Below, piece after piece: positions 57,278 to 64,000 of a DNA stretch of 64,000 bases; position 1 is the first letter of the stretch; every line of letters begins with the position of its first letter. The DNA lies in the NCBI GenBank assembly GCA_045632265.1, contig JAZQWG010000028.1:1-64000 (forward strand), written 5' to 3'. Position numbers and translations under genes: made by a program. The notes beneath the pieces are model-generated. The model was not told the origin of the DNA. It made no database searches and saw only the letters and a program-made list of their open reading frames with translations. The DNA is from Scatosoma sp045632265. GTDB lineage: Bacteria; Bacillota; Clostridia; Christensenellales; Borkfalkiaceae.

Positions 57278-57631
57278 ATGTTGAAATTTTATCAATGCGA
57301 AAAATGCAAAAAAGTGATTATAACGAAAGAAGATTGCAAGCTTGACGGCTGGAAAGAACTTGTTGTAGGCGAAGTGGATGCGGCGAAAGAAAAGCACGTG
57401 CCTATCGTGACGAAGAAATGTAAGCAAGTGAAAGTGGACGTTGGCAGCGTAGCGCACCCTATGAGTGAAGAACATTATATCGAATTTGTCGTTTTGGAAA
57501 CGGAAAAGGGATATCAAGTGAAATACCTTTCCGCAGGGGATTTGCCCGTATGCAACTTCTCGCTTACGGACGGGGACAAAGCGGTGCGCGTGTATGCGTA
57601 TTGCAACCTTCACGGGCTTTGGATGGCGTAA
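57278..57631 (+). CDS. Desulfoferrodoxin/superoxide reductase
   Basis: 117 residues. Reduces superoxide to peroxide in anaerobes using an Fe(His)4Cys centre. MLKFYQCEKCKKVII carries one CxxC of the desulforedoxin-like N-terminal part, but the second pair (CC) is not present, so the N-terminal iron site is incomplete. Center II is intact: KEKHVPI (Lys and first His), VGSVAHPMSEEHYIEFV (His, His) and YAYCNLHGLW (Cys and His). Own promoter with a dyad. The electron donor may be the rubredoxin-containing protein encoded next. Confidence 0.93.
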   Translation: MLKFYQCEKCKKVIITKEDCKLDGWKELVVGEVDAAKEKHVPIVTKKCKQVKVDVGSVAHPMSEEHYIEFVVLETEKGYQVKYLSAGDLPVCNFSLTDGDKAVRVYAYCNLHGLWMA

Positions 57632-57656
57632 GCTCGGTTTGTTTTATAAGACAAAA

Positions 57657-57680
57657 TTAAGCTCGCTTAAGCGAGCTTAA
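57657..57680. promoter_or_regulatory. 24-bp perfect palindrome between superoxide reductase and rubredoxin genes
   Basis: TTAAGCTCGCTT / AAGCGAGCTTAA. It could be a transcript hairpin that tapers expression, or an operator. The next ribosome site (AAGGAG) is 7 bases on. Confidence 0.6.
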
Positions 57681-57701
57681 AAATATAAGGAGAAAATGGC
57701 A

Positions 57702-58316
57702 ATGATAGAAAAAGAGGCGATGTACAAGATTAGTTATGGTTTGTATATGTTGACGACGACGGACGGGGAAAAACAAAACGGTTGTATCGTCAACACCGTT
57801 TCCATGATTACGGATGAACCTAAACGTATCGTCGTATTTGTGAATAAGGCAAATTATTCCAACGAACTTTTGAAGAAAACGGGTGTTTTCAACGTGTCCG
57901 TTTTGACGGAAAAAACGCCGTTTGACGTGTTCAAACAGTTTGGTTTTCAATCGGGTAAAGACGTGGATAAATTTGCGGATAAAGCGTATCCTACGACGGA
58001 AAACGGTTTGTACTATTTGCCCGACGTTGCCAACAGCGTAATGAGTGCGAAAGTGGTGGACAGCTACGATTACGGCACGCACACTTTGTTCGTTGCGGAA
58101 GTGACGGAAGCGAAGAAACTTTCAAACGAACAATCGACGACGTACGATTATTATCAAAGCAACATCAAACCCAAGCCCCAAGCGAAAAAGGAAGAAAACG
58201 CGCCCGAAAAATGGGTGTGCACGGTTTGCGGTTATACGCACGAAGGGGCGTTGCCCGACGATTTCGTTTGCCCTTGGTGTAAGCACCCTGCAAGCGATTT
58301 TGAGAAAGTAAGCTAA
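57702..58316 (+). CDS. Flavin reductase-like/rubredoxin fusion protein (high-molecular-weight rubredoxin type)
   Basis: 204 residues from ATG 57702 (AAGGAG 9 bases before it; the ATG at 57696 is only 3 bases from that site). N-terminal FMN-binding flavin-reductase domain (about 1-150: YKISYGLYMLTTTDGEKQNG, CIVNTVSMI, TGVFNVSVLTE) joined by a Lys/Pro linker to a rubredoxin (WVCTVCGYTHEG, VCPWCKHPASDFE), with all four Cys. Such fusions pass electrons from NADH to oxygen- or NO-detoxifying flavodiiron proteins in clostridia. With the superoxide reductase before it, this is an oxidative-stress pair. Confidence 0.95.
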   Translation: MIEKEAMYKISYGLYMLTTTDGEKQNGCIVNTVSMITDEPKRIVVFVNKANYSNELLKKTGVFNVSVLTEKTPFDVFKQFGFQSGKDVDKFADKAYPTTENGLYYLPDVANSVMSAKVVDSYDYGTHTLFVAEVTEAKKLSNEQSTTYDYYQSNIKPKPQAKKEENAPEKWVCTVCGYTHEGALPDDFVCPWCKHPASDFEKVS

Positions 58317-58405
58317 AAAACGACAACGGTCGACGAATTTTTTATTCCCTTTGGAAAAGAAAGGAAAAAAACTATAAAAAGCGTGGAAAAACGCCGAAAA
58401 AAGAC

Positions 58406-58434
58406 TTGACATCGTTTTTTGAAATTGTTATAAT
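58406..58434 (+). promoter_or_regulatory. Promoter of rpsU
   Basis: TTGACA, 17-bp spacer, TATAAT, full consensus. Confidence 0.9.
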
Positions 58435-58479
58435 TACGGGGTAATGATTAAACGCATCGGCAAAGGATGGTGAAAAAGC

Positions 58480-58656
58480 ATGTCCACGGTAAAAGTAGGA
58501 GAAAACGAAAACGTTGAAAGCGCATTGAGACGTTTTAAGAGAAAGTGCTCCCGCGACGGTATCATCGGCGATCTTCGTAAGAAAGAATTTTACGAAAAAC
58601 CTTCCGTAAAGAAAAAGAAGAAGTCGGAAGCCGCTCGTAAGAGAAGCAGAAACTAA
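58480..58656 (+). CDS. rpsU: 30S ribosomal protein S21
   Basis: 58 residues. STVKVGENENVESALRRFKR, then GIIGDLRKKEFYEKPSVKKK and a basic tail AARKRSRN, the S21 pattern. Consensus promoter, AAAGGATGG ribosome site and a terminator 10 bases after the stop, so a monocistronic, strongly expressed gene. Confidence 0.96.
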   Translation: MSTVKVGENENVESALRRFKRKCSRDGIIGDLRKKEFYEKPSVKKKKKSEAARKRSRN

Positions 58657-58665
58657 AAACAAAAG

Positions 58666-58694
58666 AAAGAGCTCACAGTTTTGTGGGCTCTTTT
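58666..58694 (+). terminator. Terminator of rpsU
   Basis: AAAGAGCTCAC / GTGGGCTCTTT (one T-G) with a 6-nt loop, then T. Confidence 0.9.
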
Positions 58695-58775
58695 CATTTA
58701 CAAAATTGTCGAATTTACGCAAAGAAAAAGGGAAATTAGCGCAAAAAAGCAAGAAAGGTCGGGGAGGGGATAACT

Positions 58776-59180
58776 ATGTCGAATCAAATCAATACGTTAA
58801 AGGACGAGGCACGCAAAGCAAAATTACGCTTAAAGCGTGGGTTTTGGATAAACTGCAAGGAAAATTTGGACGAACAAATGGAAAAAGCCCGCCATCAAGG
58901 CGTAAACGAAAGCAAGGCGGGGCGGTATTTTGCCCAGCAAGTGGCAAGACAAATCACGGGTGAAAAGGAAGACGAGTTTTACCTTCGTGTCAAGCAAATG
59001 CTGCTTTCGTGCGGGGAAGTGAGCGATGCTATCGGCCGCTTGACGGACAAGCCCTATTTCGACACCCTTTCCTACGAAGAAAAACAGCGTTATACGCTCT
59101 CTTTAAGCGAGCGTTATCTTCGAGCATTAGAACGCTTTCGCCGAGAATGCGAGTTTGAAAACATGGATAAAAACGCATAA
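58776..59180 (+). CDS. Hypothetical protein upstream of pcrA
   Basis: 134 residues, not recognised. Soluble, helical and charged: LKDEARKAKLRLKRGFWINC, NLDEQMEKARHQGVNESKAG, QVARQITGEKEDEFYLRVKQ, SLSERYLRALERFRREC. A good GGAGGGG ribosome site 9 bases before ATG supports it. It lies between rpsU and pcrA, and its end overlaps the region from which pcrA is transcribed. A DNA-binding or regulatory protein is possible, but no domain shows. Confidence 0.75.
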   Translation: MSNQINTLKDEARKAKLRLKRGFWINCKENLDEQMEKARHQGVNESKAGRYFAQQVARQITGEKEDEFYLRVKQMLLSCGEVSDAIGRLTDKPYFDTLSYEEKQRYTLSLSERYLRALERFRRECEFENMDKNA

Positions 59181-59245
59181 AGGACAAGCAAGCGCACGGC
59201 TTGCTTTTTCTTTTAGAAAAAGGGCAGCGGAAATTGCGAATATAC

Positions 59246-59274
59246 TTGCAAAAGGACGGGGGATATGGTATAAT
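59246..59274 (+). promoter_or_regulatory. Promoter giving a leaderless pcrA transcript
   Basis: TTGCAA, 17-bp spacer, TATAAT ending 9 bases before the ATG at 59284, so the expected transcription start falls at or within about three bases of the start codon. No ribosome site stands at proper spacing. Confidence 0.65.
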
Positions 59275-59283
59275 AAATACGTT

Positions 59284-61710
59284 ATGGTAGCAATTGACGA
59301 ATTATTGGAAAAATTAAATGAAGAACAGATAAAACCCGTATTGCAAACGGAAGGTCCCGTGCTTGTTTTGGCGGGGGCGGGGAGTGGCAAAACTCGTGTT
59401 TTAACGTCCCGTATCGCCTATATTATTGAAGAACTTGGCGTGCCTGCATCGGCGATTCTCGCTATCACGTTCACGAACAAAGCGGCGAAAGAAATGGCGG
59501 AACGTCTTTCCAAAATTACCGACGTTTCTCGTTCTTGGGTATGCACGATTCATAGTATGTGCGTGCGTATTTTGCGCATGTACGCTGAAGAAGTGGGGAT
59601 AAGTGCAAACTTTTCTATTTACAGCGAAACGGAACGCAATAACATCGTGAAAAAGTCCTTCCAAGAGTGCGATTTTGACGATGAAAAATTGCTTAAATCG
59701 GTGAAATTCCACATCGCAAATGCGAAAATGCTTGGGCTTGACCCCGAAGAATACGCAAAAGAATACGCGGGCGAACACGATATTGAAGCGGTGACGAAAG
59801 TGTATGCACGCTATCAAAAGCACTTGCGTGAAAACAACGCGCTCGACTTTGACGATTTGCTGAACGAAACTCGTCTTCTTTTGAAAAACAACGACGATGC
59901 GAGAGAATACCTTGGCGGCAAATTCCGCTATATTCTCGTGGACGAATTCCAAGACACCAACGCCGTTCAATACGAAATCGTTAAAATGCTTGCATCCGTG
60001 CACGGCAACTTGTTTGCGGTGGGCGACGACGACCAGTCGATTTACGGTTGGCGGGGTGCAAAAATTGAAAATATCTTGCACTTTGAAAAGGATTTCAAGG
60101 GCGCAAAAGTGTTCAAGTTGGAGCGCAATTATCGCTCTACAAAAAACATTTTGAAACTTGCTAACACCGTCATTAAAAACAACGGACATAGAAAGGATAA
60201 AACGCTTTGGACGGAAAACGACGACGGCTTGGAAGGTAAGGTATGCGAAGCGGAAGAAGAAAGCGGGGAAGCTCGCTACATTGCGCACACTATCGCTGGG
60301 CTTCTTCGTCAAGGGTATCAGTACAAAGATTTCGCCGTGCTTATGCGCCTTAACGCACTCACTCGTTCGTTTGAACAAGAGTTCACGGGGGACGGAATTC
60401 CCTATAAAGTATTCGGCGGCTTCAAGTTCTTTGAAAGAAAGGAAATCAAAGATTTGCTCGCCTATTTGCGGCTTATCAACAACCCGTTTGACAGCGAAGC
60501 GGCAACGAGAATTATCAACTTCCCCAAGCGTGGAATCGGCGCAAAAACGGTGGAAACGTTGCAAAATTACGCTTTTGAAACGGAGCTTTCCGTGTACGAT
60601 GCGTTGCTTGATTTGGACGTGCTTGGCTTTACGGGCGCAACCAAACAAAAGCTTGTCGATTTTAGAAATTTGATTAAGGGTTGGATTGTGGACAGCCAAG
60701 GCATGGCAGTCAACGAACTCGTCAAAAAAATCGTTGCGGAAACACGTATGCGTGAAGCGTACGCAGACGACAGCGACGAAAGCATCAACAAACGCGCCAA
60801 CATTGAAGAATTTATTCAATCGGTGGACGAATATTGTAAACTCAACGAGGGCGCAAGTTTAACCGATTATCTCAATCAAGTGACACTTGCTTCGGACACG
60901 GACGAAATGGACGATGGAAACTACGTCACGCTTGCGACGATTCACTCGGTAAAAGGGTTGGAATTCCCTTGCGTGTTCATTTGCGGCATGGAAGAAAACA
61001 TCATGCCCGTTTCCCGTGCGGTGGGCAATGATGACGATATGGAAGAAGAACGTAGACTTATGTACGTTGCCATCACCCGTGCGAAAGAACGCATTTGGTT
61101 TACCCGTTCCAAGAGCCGTTATTTGTATGGCAGACGAGAACCGTCCATGCGTTCCCGTTTCTTAAAAGAACTCTCGAGCGAACTCGATATGCCCAAAGAA
61201 ACACGCCGTTCGCCTTACGGATACGATGGCTACGACGATCCCGAAAGTTATGGAAATTCCGCATACGGCGGGGGTAGGTATGGCTCGAACGACGATTTCG
61301 GTGGACGAAAGACGTCGTTTGGCGGGGGATATGGCGCTACTTACGGCTCGTACGGGCGTGATACGTCAAGACAAAACTCGGGCATTACACGCAGTACTTG
61401 GACGGGGAATAGCTACGGCAGTTCTTCGGCAAGTGGCACGACGTATGGCGCGCGCACGCAAAGCACGAGCACGCAAAAGAGCAGCGGTTTCGTGTTTGGT
61501 GGCGTGGGCAAACCTGCTCCAAAGCCTATGGTTGGGGGGAAAGACGTGTCCGTATATAAAACGGGCGTGAAAGTAAAGCACCCTAAATTTGGCGTGGGCA
61601 CGATTGTAAACGTGCGTGGCGCAGGCGCAAACACCATTTTGGATATTGCATTTGAAGGGCTTGGTATTAAACAACTTTCCGCAAACCTTGCACCGTTGAC
61701 GGTGATTTAA
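59284..61710 (+). CDS. pcrA: ATP-dependent DNA helicase PcrA/UvrD
   Basis: 808 residues from ATG 59284; the frame extends back to 59155, but the N terminus LLEKLNEEQIKPVLQTEGPV marks the family start. Superfamily 1A, 3'-5' helicase for repair and replication-fork clearance: Walker A AGAGSGKT (30-37), DEFQDTNAVQYE, DDQSIYGWRGA, ATIHSVKGLEFPCVFI and YVAITRAKERIW. A low-complexity Gly/Tyr/Ser stretch (about 640-750) follows, then the Tudor-like end VKHPKFGVGTIVNV that binds RNA polymerase in Bacillus PcrA. The Gly/Tyr/Ser linker is much longer than usual. Followed by ligA after 75 bases, the common pcrA-ligA pair. Confidence 0.97.
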   Translation: MVAIDELLEKLNEEQIKPVLQTEGPVLVLAGAGSGKTRVLTSRIAYIIEELGVPASAILAITFTNKAAKEMAERLSKITDVSRSWVCTIHSMCVRILRMYAEEVGISANFSIYSETERNNIVKKSFQECDFDDEKLLKSVKFHIANAKMLGLDPEEYAKEYAGEHDIEAVTKVYARYQKHLRENNALDFDDLLNETRLLLKNNDDAREYLGGKFRYILVDEFQDTNAVQYEIVKMLASVHGNLFAVGDDDQSIYGWRGAKIENILHFEKDFKGAKVFKLERNYRSTKNILKLANTVIKNNGHRKDKTLWTENDDGLEGKVCEAEEESGEARYIAHTIAGLLRQGYQYKDFAVLMRLNALTRSFEQEFTGDGIPYKVFGGFKFFERKEIKDLLAYLRLINNPFDSEAATRIINFPKRGIGAKTVETLQNYAFETELSVYDALLDLDVLGFTGATKQKLVDFRNLIKGWIVDSQGMAVNELVKKIVAETRMREAYADDSDESINKRANIEEFIQSVDEYCKLNEGASLTDYLNQVTLASDTDEMDDGNYVTLATIHSVKGLEFPCVFICGMEENIMPVSRAVGNDDDMEEERRLMYVAITRAKERIWFTRSKSRYLYGRREPSMRSRFLKELSSELDMPKETRRSPYGYDGYDDPESYGNSAYGGGRYGSNDDFGGRKTSFGGGYGATYGSYGRDTSRQNSGITRSTWTGNSYGSSSASGTTYGARTQSTSTQKSSGFVFGGVGKPAPKPMVGGKDVSVYKTGVKVKHPKFGVGTIVNVRGAGANTILDIAFEGLGIKQLSANLAPLTVI

Positions 61711-61785
61711 GGTAAGGGGAAGGGAATAAGTGAAAGAAACTTTACTTCGACAAAGACGAAATTTCACCTTTATAAAGGGGCATGT

Positions 61786-63732
61786 ATGGATAGACAAAGA
61801 CAACTTGTGGATATTCTCAATAAATGGGCGCACGAATATTACGTGCTTGACAATCCCACCGTTTCGGACAAAGAATACGATGCTTTGTACGACGAACTTC
61901 GCGCGCTTGAAAAGGAAAGTGGAGTGGTGTATCCCGACAGCCCCACCAAACGTGTGGGCGGCGAGCCGATTAAAGGCTTTGAAAAACACACGCACATTGC
62001 TCGCCTTTTCAGCCTTGATAAATCGGTGACGGAAGAAGAACTTCGCGCGTTCACCACTCGTGTGGAAAAGGCTGCGGGCAAGCAAGTGGATTACACGGTG
62101 GAATATAAATTCGACGGGCTGACGGTGTGTTTGACGTACGATAAAGGCTTGTTCGTGCGTGCGACGACACGTGGCAACGGCGTAGTGGGCGAAGACGTGA
62201 CGGCGCAAGTTTTGACGATTAAATCCTTCCCTTTGAAGATAAATTATCAAGGCACGTTGGAAGTGCGTGGGGAAGCGGTTATCCGCCTTTCCGTGCTTGA
62301 CGAATATAATAAAACGGCGGCAGAACCTTTGAAAAACGCACGCAACGCAGTTGCGGGCGCAATACGAAATCTTGATCCCAAAGTGACGGAAACTCGTCGC
62401 CCCGATATTTATTTTTACGACGTAAATTATCTTTCGGACGGCGGGGAAATGTCGCAAACGGCGGCGCACGATTTCTTGATAAACGAAGGGTTTAAGGTAT
62501 TCCCGTATTTCAAGGTTTGCCACTCGGCGGACGAAGTGATTGCGGCGGTGAAGGAAATTGACGAAAGCCGTCACGGCTTGGACGTGTTGACGGACGGGGC
62601 GGTTATTAAAACGGACGATACCGAACTTCGTGCGGAAATGGGCGCAACGGATAAATTCCCCCGCTGGGCGATGGCGTATAAGTTTGAAGCGGAAGAAGTG
62701 ACGACGCTTGTCAAAGACGTTATTTGGCAGGTGGGCAGAACGGGTAAATTGACGCCGCTTGCCCTTTTAGAACCTGTCGAACTTGCGGGTGCAACCGTAT
62801 CGAGAGCTACGCTTAATAACTACGGCGATATCCAAAGAAAGGACGTCAAAATCGGCTCGCGCGTGCTCGTGCGCCGTTCTAACGAAGTTATCCCCGAAAT
62901 TTTGGGCACGACGGAACATTACGCACACAGCCAAGAAATTGTAAAACCCAGCGTTTGCCCTACGTGCGGTGCGGAAACGATTGAAACGGGTGCACACTTG
63001 TTTTGCTCGAATAAGCTTTGTAAGGATAGATTGATTGCTCGTTTCGACCATTTTGCAAGCAAAAACGCCATGAATATCGAAGGCTTTTCCGAAAGCACGG
63101 CGCTTGTGCTCGTAGAGAAAAAGGGCTTGACGAAGTTTGCTGATTTGTATAAATTGACGGCGGAAGACTTTGCCGATTTGGAAGGCTTTAAGGATAAGAA
63201 GATAGGCAACTTGCTTGGCGAAATTGAAAAGAGCAAAACGCCCGCGCTCGATGCGTTCATCTACGCAATCGGCATTGAAGGCGTGGGTAGGGTTGCCGCA
63301 AAAGATTTGGCAAGCTATTGCAAGAGCATGGAAAAATTGCAAGAAATTACCGAAGAAGAATTGCTTGCTTTGGACAACGTGGGCGAGATTACGGCGAAAG
63401 CGATTGTGGCGCACTTTGCGAGCGAAGACACGAAAACGGAACTTATGCAGTTGAAAGAAATCGGCGTTGCGCCTATCTACGAAGAAAAGAAGACGGAAGG
63501 CGTTTTCTTGGGCCAATCGGTGGTGCTTACGGGCACGCTTGCAAGTTATAAACGTAGCGAAGCGCAAAAATTGATTGAAGCAAGGGGCGGGGTATGTCAA
63601 TCGTCGGTGACGGCGAAAACGACGCTCGTGCTTGCGGGCGAAGAAGCGGGAAGCAAACTTGACAAAGCGAAAAAACTTGGCATCAAAATCATAACGGAAG
63701 AAGAATTTAAGCAAATGCTTGAAAGCGAATAA
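61786..63732 (+). CDS. ligA: NAD-dependent DNA ligase
   Basis: 648 residues. Seals nicks using NAD+. N-terminal Ia domain (LNKWAHEYYVLDNPTVSDKE), adenylation domain with active-site Lys K108 in VEYKFDGL, then IWQVGRTGKLTP (OB fold), the Cys4 zinc finger CPTCG...CSNKLCKDR, HhH domain (IEGVGRVAAKDLA, NVGEITAKAIV) and a BRCT domain (GQSVVLTGTLASYKRSEAQK). Full set of domains, normal length. Start behind AAAGGGG. Confidence 0.98.
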   Translation: MDRQRQLVDILNKWAHEYYVLDNPTVSDKEYDALYDELRALEKESGVVYPDSPTKRVGGEPIKGFEKHTHIARLFSLDKSVTEEELRAFTTRVEKAAGKQVDYTVEYKFDGLTVCLTYDKGLFVRATTRGNGVVGEDVTAQVLTIKSFPLKINYQGTLEVRGEAVIRLSVLDEYNKTAAEPLKNARNAVAGAIRNLDPKVTETRRPDIYFYDVNYLSDGGEMSQTAAHDFLINEGFKVFPYFKVCHSADEVIAAVKEIDESRHGLDVLTDGAVIKTDDTELRAEMGATDKFPRWAMAYKFEAEEVTTLVKDVIWQVGRTGKLTPLALLEPVELAGATVSRATLNNYGDIQRKDVKIGSRVLVRRSNEVIPEILGTTEHYAHSQEIVKPSVCPTCGAETIETGAHLFCSNKLCKDRLIARFDHFASKNAMNIEGFSESTALVLVEKKGLTKFADLYKLTAEDFADLEGFKDKKIGNLLGEIEKSKTPALDAFIYAIGIEGVGRVAAKDLASYCKSMEKLQEITEEELLALDNVGEITAKAIVAHFASEDTKTELMQLKEIGVAPIYEEKKTEGVFLGQSVVLTGTLASYKRSEAQKLIEARGGVCQSSVTAKTTLVLAGEEAGSKLDKAKKLGIKIITEEEFKQMLESE

Positions 63733-63756
63733 AAAGGGGAGCAGATGCTCCCCTTT
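63733..63756 (+). terminator. Terminator of the pcrA-ligA operon
   Basis: AAAGGGGAGC, AGAT loop, GCTCCCCTTT. Confidence 0.8.
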
Positions 63757-63764
63757 CATATTGA

Positions 63765-63792
63765 AAAACGCCTACGACAACGTAGGCGTTTT
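63765..63792. terminator. Bidirectional terminator between ligA and the HTH gene
   Basis: AAAACGCCTACG, ACAA loop, CGTAGGCGTTTT. Confidence 0.85.
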
Positions 63793-64000
63793 ATATTTCT
63801 TTTCTACCGATTAAATAGTCAATAGATACGTCGAAAAAATCCGCAATTTGCCACAGCAAATTCAAATCGGGCTCAACCTTTCCTTGTTCAAGATAGGAAA
63901 TTCGCCGTTGCGTGGTATGCAAGGCGTTGGCAAGTTGTTCTTGCGTGGCGCAAATTTCTTGCCGCAGGTTTTTCAATCTTTCCGCAAACTCAATTTTTTT
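63791..64000 (-). CDS. XRE-family HTH regulator, partial (5' end outside window)
   Basis: The frame is open to the window edge. 69 residues are visible: KKIEFAERLKNLRQEICATQ, EQLANALHTTQRRISYLEQG, LNLLWQIADFFDVSIDYLIG, RKEI. This is a complete XRE HTH with the DYLIG helix; a TTG at 63976 that could be taken for the start is internal, since the usual FAERLKNLR lies upstream of it. Likely only one or a few residues are missing. Target unknown. Confidence 0.88.
   Translation of the reverse strand, partial: KKIEFAERLKNLRQEICATQEQLANALHTTQRRISYLEQGKVEPDLNLLWQIADFFDVSIDYLIGRKEI

Noticed and set aside
59155..59283. Longer N terminus for pcrA
   Set aside because: It would begin with TTG inside the preceding gene without a ribosome site, and the added 43 residues do not resemble helicase sequence.

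Overview
The window reads as a chromosomal segment of an anaerobic Bacillota (Clostridia-type) bacterium, probably an uncultured gut lineage; this placement is inferred. The grounds are many sigma-A type promoters (TTGACA-17-TATAAT), strong AAGGAGG-type ribosome binding sites, a T-box riboswitch, a PcrA-type helicase, NAD-dependent DNA ligase and LuxS, together with strictly anaerobic enzymes: pyruvate phosphate dikinase, indolepyruvate:ferredoxin oxidoreductase, superoxide reductase and a flavoprotein-rubredoxin fusion. Most genes share one moderate-GC style. Two patches (about 14.2-15.9 kb and 45.2-46.5 kb) are visibly AT-richer and look acquired.

Layout. 1-1950 is the 3' part of ppdK. 2.2-11.9 kb holds two very large secreted, membrane-anchored surface proteins. 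They share an unrecognised N-terminal module (two copies in each) and the same kind of C-terminal Gly-Cys/TM/KKRK tail; the second also carries a carbohydrate-binding-like module, a metallophosphoesterase and about 32 CxxC motifs in tandem repeats. 12.0-13.9 kb is mnmA with a YwaF-type membrane gene. 14.06 kb is tRNA-Arg(CCG), followed by a region with signs of repeated insertion: an AT-rich zinc-type CDF exporter with a divergent TetR regulator, then a MarR-DegV operon. That operon is bracketed by two near-identical 54-55 bp repeats whose ends resemble the tRNA 3' end. 17.9-21.8 kb is an accessory block: two tandem paralogous proteins of unknown family, a double-HTH repressor and a 59-residue protein, with palindromic operators.

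21.9-29.0 kb: a PLP decarboxylase, a glycosyltransferase/acyltransferase pair behind a promoter flanked by two identical-arm dyads, a tryptophan T-box controlling trpB2, and a YfcE/MDR pair. 29.1-45.2 kb is mostly housekeeping: rpmE, a DUF1385(YqhQ)-PrmC fusion, prfA, obgE, yhbY, grpE, an aminotransferase, thrC, a DUF5685/J-domain pair and rlmD. Just beyond rlmD is an AT-rich insert that ends in a second, 13-codon copy of the rlmD 3' end, the footprint expected of a mobile element that integrates into this gene. 46.5-50.2 kb: an HTH-membrane protein, a phosphoesterase, a rhomboid-like protein and an RluA-type pseudouridine synthase. 50.4-58.3 kb: iorA-iorB-paaK-ACT-ATP-grasp (aromatic 2-oxoacid fermentation), luxS, nitroreductase, a TIM-barrel epimerase, superoxide reductase and flavoprotein-rubredoxin. 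58.4-63.7 kb: rpsU, a small unknown gene, pcrA (apparently leaderless) and ligA. The window ends inside an HTH gene.

The best candidates for something undescribed are the paired surface proteins with their shared module, the tandem paralog/double-HTH block, and the two insertion scars at tRNA-Arg and rlmD.
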